Shown one piece after another: positions 58,768 to 64,000 of a stretch of 64,000 nt of DNA; the stretch's first letter is position 1; the number at the start of each line of letters is the position of its first letter. The stretch is from assembly GCA_963281255.1 (NCBI GenBank), contig OY725492.1, forward strand, positions 1,845,696-1,909,695. The letters run 5' to 3'. The notes under the pieces were generated by a model, which ran no database searches, was not told the DNA's origin, and saw only the letters and a list, made by a program, of their open reading frames with translations. Source of the stretch: Aphrocallistes beatrix. Lineage: Eukaryota > Porifera > Hexactinellida > Sceptrulophora > Aphrocallistidae. A program made the translations under genes and the position numbers.

Positions 58768-60131
58768 ATAAAAGGATATATGCTAAAATATATAGGCTCC
58801 TCGAACATTCCTTTGTCAAAAAATAAATAATTCTCGACTTATCATTGATTTAATTGTGATATAAATTCTATGGAGAACTTTGAATATATTAGAAAATGGC
58901 GAATCTTATCATGAAATATGTATCCAAATGTGGCTATTATGCTAAATAATGAATACAATTGTCGTTAATAATGTGTACAGAAAAATTGGAGAACATTTGA
59001 TAATTATTTTGAAAATTCTGGCCTTGGACCTCGCAGATTCGGTCAAAAACCCCCATTTAGGGTCCAAAAAGAGATATCTTTCTATCTCTGTAAATATAAG
59101 TCCAAATTCTTAGTTCTCACTTCCTAATATACTTTTTATGAGTGTACATATATGATTCTTTGATAATAATTGCACTACACCCTATGGAATGTTAAGTTTT
59201 AGATTTTTTGTTATATGATGACGTAACATTTTTCGAAAATCTAACTTGGAAACTAAAAGTCGTAGACTTTTGCTCTAACTTCCTAATATACTTTTCGGAA
59301 GCTCTTTAACCATTCTAAACTGATAGATTATATTTCGTAGTCCTAGGAATATGAATTATTATTCACAATTATCCCAAAACATTCGGGGTTAGGGGCCTCA
59401 ATGAAATTTGTCGATTTTCAGGGTACTCTTGCTATTTTAGGAAATATTTGGTTCAAATATACCTAAATCAGCAGTATGAATGCGAATAAATGTCTGTGAA
59501 TTCTTTTGTTCATTTATAATAACTCATTTTACATTCTTTTTAACATATAAACTTAAAATCTCTATTTCTCGGGACTATAAAATTTCAAAATTGACCGTCT
59601 TTACAGAATTTTAACCCAAAATTGGTTTGAGATAGAGGTTGAAAATTTCAAGAGTTGTTCCATATTATTTGGCGATGAACGTAGGACCACCATTTTTTCG
59701 ATATCTTAACTTGGTGATTTTATTCCTGATTTCCCAAAATAAACAGACATTTTTCGCCGTTTTTTTGGCCCTTCTTTTTCGGACACCGATAAAATTTACA
59801 ATTTTTGTCATTTTAACTTTCTTCTGGTCCTATGAAGTTGCAAATATGGTAGACTATCTATGATTCGATTTTGGAAGCATTTGATTCCTTGGTATGTCCC
59901 AAACAATTCCTTGAGTACCCGAATTTCTACCATTAAGATGTGCTAGCGGAAAACGAAAAAAACAGACTTTGAGACACTGTATCTCAAAAACTAGAAATGA
60001 GAATCAAAAACGGTTTGGAATTTGCCAGTATTTCTTGATGGAGATACCTCCCCACGCTTAACATCTCTTATAGCTCTACTTTCATCGTATGCTGTAAGCC
60101 AAATCATATGTTTTTTTCGAGTGCGGTATCC
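58768..60131 (-). mobile_element. TTAA element copy F, truncated and diverged
   Basis: It lacks the first quarter. Its end TTTCGAGTGCGGTATCC at 60131 is followed by TTAA. Its sequence is closest to copy B. The end of the P-type transposase frame runs into its terminal repeat. Confidence 0.8.
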
Positions 60132-60139
60132 TTAAAGTA

Positions 60140-62590
60140 GATGTTGGAAACGCTTTTGTTAACTGATTCTTTTGACTTTTCTGAGTGATCTACACAAGCA
60201 AAGCTAGAATCCCACTCAACTGTTGCTATACTAGTAGTGTTTGTGCTAGAGATTTCCAAGGAAATCTGGAATTTCAAGTTTCTTTTTTCCGAAACTTCAA
60301 GCAAACAAAATACACTCAATACATAGTGTTGTAAAGTACAGGGTAGAGTCAAACCACCTTGATTTAAGTTGCTAACATACTCCGACGAAATAATATTGTT
60401 GTTCAAGGAGCTCAAACAGACAGGACAGTGGGTATGTTCTGATAGCTTCAAAGATATATACCCTGAGATGTAAACGACTACTTGTAGAGAAGCATCAGTC
60501 AGCTGTAAATGATCGTAATCATTAATGAGCATGTTCCTTGCAAAGTCATAGATAGATGAATTAGAATGAGCTGTAATTGATAAAGAAGTGATGTCAATAT
60601 TTCGCTTTAGGAGAGATTTCAACTTGATTATTGACTCAGATCTGATCACCTCTTGCAAACTGACCAAAAAGCGTCCACTACTCAGTTGCCGATAATGTGA
60701 AAACCTCCTCTCAAGTGGATCACTTTGCAAACGACCAGTTAATACATAATCATAACCTTCTGTAAGTAAGTCAAGAGATGATTCAGAGATGGCATAGTTG
60801 GTCTGTATTAAGGCTTTGAAGGTTTGCTTAGACAATCCAAATTTTCCCGAGTCCTGCCACGTCGTTAGCCAATTACTGAATGAACAAAGGAATTCTGTTT
60901 TTTGAAACTAAAGCATTACCTTGACGAAAAGGGTGAAAGCGTTCCTTCGAATTTACAGAGAGCCACCAAATCCGAATTAGATTTAAAAATCCAGGAGTAA
61001 CTTCCTCTTTAGGAAGGTATAAGCGAAGTGCACTTATAGTTGATTCGTGGAAAATAGCAAGAGCTAAGGAAACATATTGCTTGTTATTTCCTGGATGAAG
61101 TACAGAGTAGTTGATCTTATTTGCAGCACGGAGGTGTGCAGATAAGCTTAAGTCTTTCTCGTGAATTGTATGAAAATGGGACCACCGTACAAATCCTGAT
61201 TGAAAGGAAATATTGATATTTACAGAGGAAAAGTGGAAGGATGGAATATCAAAAAAATTATTTGCTACTAGATTATTTCTGATGTTTTTGATCAAGTGGC
61301 AGGTATCAAAGAGAAGACAAATATACTCATCAGGAAGGTAAGGGTTAATGATTTTGTAATATTTGTTCTGAACTTTGTAATTCGTTAAGAGACGAGTGTA
61401 AGCATTCACATTTGTTGAGTGGTTATCTGAAACGATTGCTCTAATTCTGAACCGAGATTGTGTGAGTAATAACAAACATTTATCCAGATTCCCATAAACA
61501 ATATCACCCGAGTTTTTAACTAGAGGTACTGTTGAGATCACAAATGGGATCGACTTCTTGAGTGATACGACCATAAAGCATAATATACTTGTGTACATTT
61601 CCAAATCAGGATTACAACCAACCAATGTATGCCCACTAAATTGAACTTGAGATTGGAGATGCATTTCATCAAGTAAAATTGCAACATCATTGCCAATAAA
61701 GTTTGAGTCACTTTGAAATTGAAGTGCATTGCAGTTGTCTATAGAAGGAGATTTAAGCTTTCGAAATAGTGAGTTGCTTGGGAGAGGAATGTATTTCTTA
61801 AGAAAACTATAAGCGGAATTAGAAGTATATCTAAGCATTAGAGAGAAACGCAGAACCTGTGATGAGTACTTCGGTCTACCGCGAGGACTGAAATAACAAA
61901 GTTGAATTAGCTCCTTTATAACATCGACATCATACTTTGAGTTAAAATTCCGACAATAACTTGGTAAATTCTCAAGAGCATCTAAATGTGTTAGCTTGTG
62001 GTCAGTAGAATTTTGGATATAACTAGGAAGAGGAATCTGTGAATTTTCAAAACTTAGTTTAACACGAAGTCTTTGTAGATAGTAATACATTCCTTTACAC
62101 TAGCAAGCCCAGAGCTAATAACAAGATGGTAAGCAGTTACTAAACTGTCTTCTATGTGTAGTTTAAAACTGGCAAACTCAGGTGATTTTTCGAGGAAATC
62201 AACAACATCCTGAAATTTTTGAATTGTGTACTTTTCTTCGTAGATGGAAATTTGATCTGGTTGTAAGACGCGGACTTTCGGTGGTGGACGTGAATTAGTA
62301 GGGATAATAGCCTGACTAAGAGGAGTTGAAGATGGATGGATAGTAGGAATTGGTTTGATATTGTAATTCAATCTTGTGAAATTCTAGGGAGTAAGTTTCA
62401 GGAATTTATCATCAAAGTGAAGCGAGCAAATGAAAGAATTTTTAGTTATAACAAAGTCTGCGGGTCTGTTGAGAAAACGCAACCATTTATCAGACAATTC
62501 TTTGTCCTGAGGAAACTTGTAGTAAGGGTTATTATGTCCATCCTTATAGCCAGAGTTGCAACCAACAACAGAACATTTATTAGGCATCAA
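60140..62590 (-). pseudogene. P-element-type transposase with THAP domain, nearly full length
   Basis: MMPNKCSVVGCNSGYKDGHN opens a complete C2CH THAP DNA-binding finger (C5, C10, then CSLHF near residue 56). A TAG after about 68 codons is followed in frame by 105 codons. A frameshift near 62075 leads to a 405-codon frame with ILLDEMHLQ (candidate catalytic Asp), SDNHSTNVNAY and FDTCHLIKNIRNNLV. A second frameshift near 60875 leads to SNWLTTWQDSGKFGLSKQTF and then DPLERRFSHYRQLSSGRFLV, the P-family signature. Only three lesions in about 2.45 kb make it a young relic, or partly an intron/annotation issue (Drosophila P is spliced). Terminal repeats were not found. Confidence 0.8.
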
Positions 62591-63175
62591 TAATGTGATT
62601 TCTAATTGAGAATTGATTGCTAAATAGTAAATTCTGCATAAGATAAGCTATATATTAACCCTAAATTTATAACATAAGTTGTGAGAACCTTTAACTAGGT
62701 TGGTCATGGGGTGGTACGGATAATATATTATAGTAAAACGTAGAATATTGGTTTCGTAATGTATTATGATTGTAAAAAGAATTTTATCTATTTATTCATT
62801 CATCAAATTCTTAAACTTGTGGTTTGATATCAACAAAATATCGAGCTAAGTCATAACGATGTTGTGTGATCATAAAACGATTTTGATGATTATTTACTAG
62901 CTTATATTAAGTAGAATGTTAATAGAGATAAATTTTCTTGTTAAATCGCAGGAAAAATTGAGTTAAATGCATCTAAAATTAGTAAAAGTTAAAGTTTATA
63001 AAGCCAAACCATTCTCAAAAATATTCTAGATGTTTCCGTCGTATGTGAAAACCTATTTACACTTGAATTTGTAATGATATCTGCAATTATTCATGATCAA
63101 GGAGAATATACTCAATGGCCTGGAATTATTTTGGCAATTCTTTGCTTAGCTAGCCGTATATATAGTAAGCCATGG
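62591..63175. other. Non-genic stretch
   Basis: It includes the presumed upstream region of the P-type transposase. No terminal repeat or other feature is recognised. Confidence 0.4.
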
Positions 63176-63660
63176 TCCACTGTAGGCTCACTTTGGTCGC
63201 CTGGGGTCACATTGGTTAATTATAAGGGAGATAACATCTCTAAATACTTCTGTCCTACTGTTATAATCTATATCGCAAGAAAAATCACCAAATTTATCAA
63301 TTTTGAAAATTTTGAAAAGTAATGATGACGTCATAACAAAGTGATGAGTCATCATTTTTTGATGAATGTTGCATCATATGTGTGATTTATTAGTGTACAG
63401 ACTCTATTAAAAATTCAGCCTTCTATCTCCTATAATGGCAGAGTTATGCTCGAATAACTGTATTGCTTAACTTTTAAGAATGTGACAATGACGTCATAAT
63501 TCCATGATGAATCGATATTCTCGTCTGAGCTCAGAACTTAGTGGAGTCATAGCCAAAAGACTCCCACATGCCAAAAATCAGCTTTCTTGGCCTGACAGTT
63601 TCTTCAATCAATTCGTTACATATGTATACAAACATTAATCGAGTTTTAATAGTGAGGATA
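63176..63660 (+). repeat. TCCTT-family F copy lacking its hairpin head
   Basis: It starts at GGCTCACTTTGGTCGCCTGG, has two CREs and an AP-1 site, and ends TTCGTTACATATG followed by an inverted terminal motif. Confidence 0.85.
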
Positions 63661-63823
63661 TTTCGCCACTTAGACCCACTTGTACCACCTGATTTCGCCC
63701 ACAAAAGGACACCTTTTTGAAGCGAAATGTCTCATATCCATAACTTCTTTGAATCATGTCATATCATCATTTAAAAAGCAAAATTCATGCTCAGCACTAA
63801 ATTACTAGCATTTTGATATATAC

Positions 63824-64000
63824 AAGCGCGCTTCGCTTGCTTGTGCTGCGCGGCTGGCGGACACTTCGTATCCGCCCGAGGCTCCCTTCGGTCGCCTGGA
63901 GGTGAGACTGGTTAATTATAAGGGAGATATAATCTCTAAATATGTCCATCTTAGTTTTAAAATCGATATCACTCAAAAATCACCAAATTTGTCAATTTTT
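63824..64000 (+). repeat. TCCTT-family F copy, cut by the window end
   Basis: It begins ACAAGCGCGCTTCGCTTGC with no outer terminal motif and includes both GC hairpins. Bases 63661-63823 before it contain nothing recognised. Confidence 0.85.

Overview
This is AT-rich animal genomic DNA, most likely from an arthropod (a crustacean would fit, but the species cannot be read from the sequence). The evidence is spliced protein-coding exons with GT-AG introns and a dense layer of eukaryotic transposons: mariner/Tc1, hAT, P/THAP, pogo/Tigger MITEs, TTAA elements, a Ty3/gypsy LTR element, Helitron fragments and Ginger/GIN-type integrases.

The only clear cellular gene is on the + strand: the 3' part of the M17 aminopeptidase NPEPL1. 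One exon (23120-23516) carries the first metal ligands. The last exon (44449-44978) carries the DAEGR motif and the C-terminus. They join in phase across a 20.9-kb intron that contains a 200-base assembly gap. The N-terminal exons are not recognisable in the window. A 436-bp hAT MITE sits just before the splice acceptor of the first exon.

The most interesting locus is antisense inside that intron (24794-27493). It is a six-exon gene predicted to encode an intact 429-residue GIN/Ginger-type integrase. All its introns are GT-AG, and phase, zinc finger and D,D-35-E triad are kept only if the exons are spliced. A DNA-level partial copy that includes intron sequence lies at 39.5 kb. A decayed, distinct relative lies at 46.8-48.7 kb.

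Layout. 0-2.5 kb: full-length broken mariner beside a hAT remnant. 4.2-8.1 kb: TTAA element and a foldback element. 9.6-11.5 kb: broken OTU-protein transposon gene split by a MITE. 11.6-13.9 kb: nested repeats and an unidentified coding remnant. 14.9-15.8 and 33.1-34.1 kb: long-palindrome foldback elements. 18-22 kb: cluster of the dominant 0.5-0.6-kb repeat. 23.1-45.0 kb: NPEPL1 with its TE-filled intron, including a 4.4-kb gypsy element. 45-60 kb: MITEs, KRBA2-like integrase remnant and several 1.9-kb TTAA elements. 60.1-62.6 kb: nearly full-length P-element-type transposase with a THAP domain. The end of the window is again the dominant repeat.

The dominant repeat (about 23 copies, called the TCCTT family below; orientation F runs from its GC-rich hairpins to TTCGTTACAG, R is the reverse) carries three adjacent GC-rich hairpins, two full CRE palindromes (TGACGTCA) and one AP-1 site (TGAGTCA). 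Nesting gives relative ages: gypsy, hAT and mariner MITEs are inserted into TCCTT copies, and a TCCTT copy is inserted into a TTAA element.
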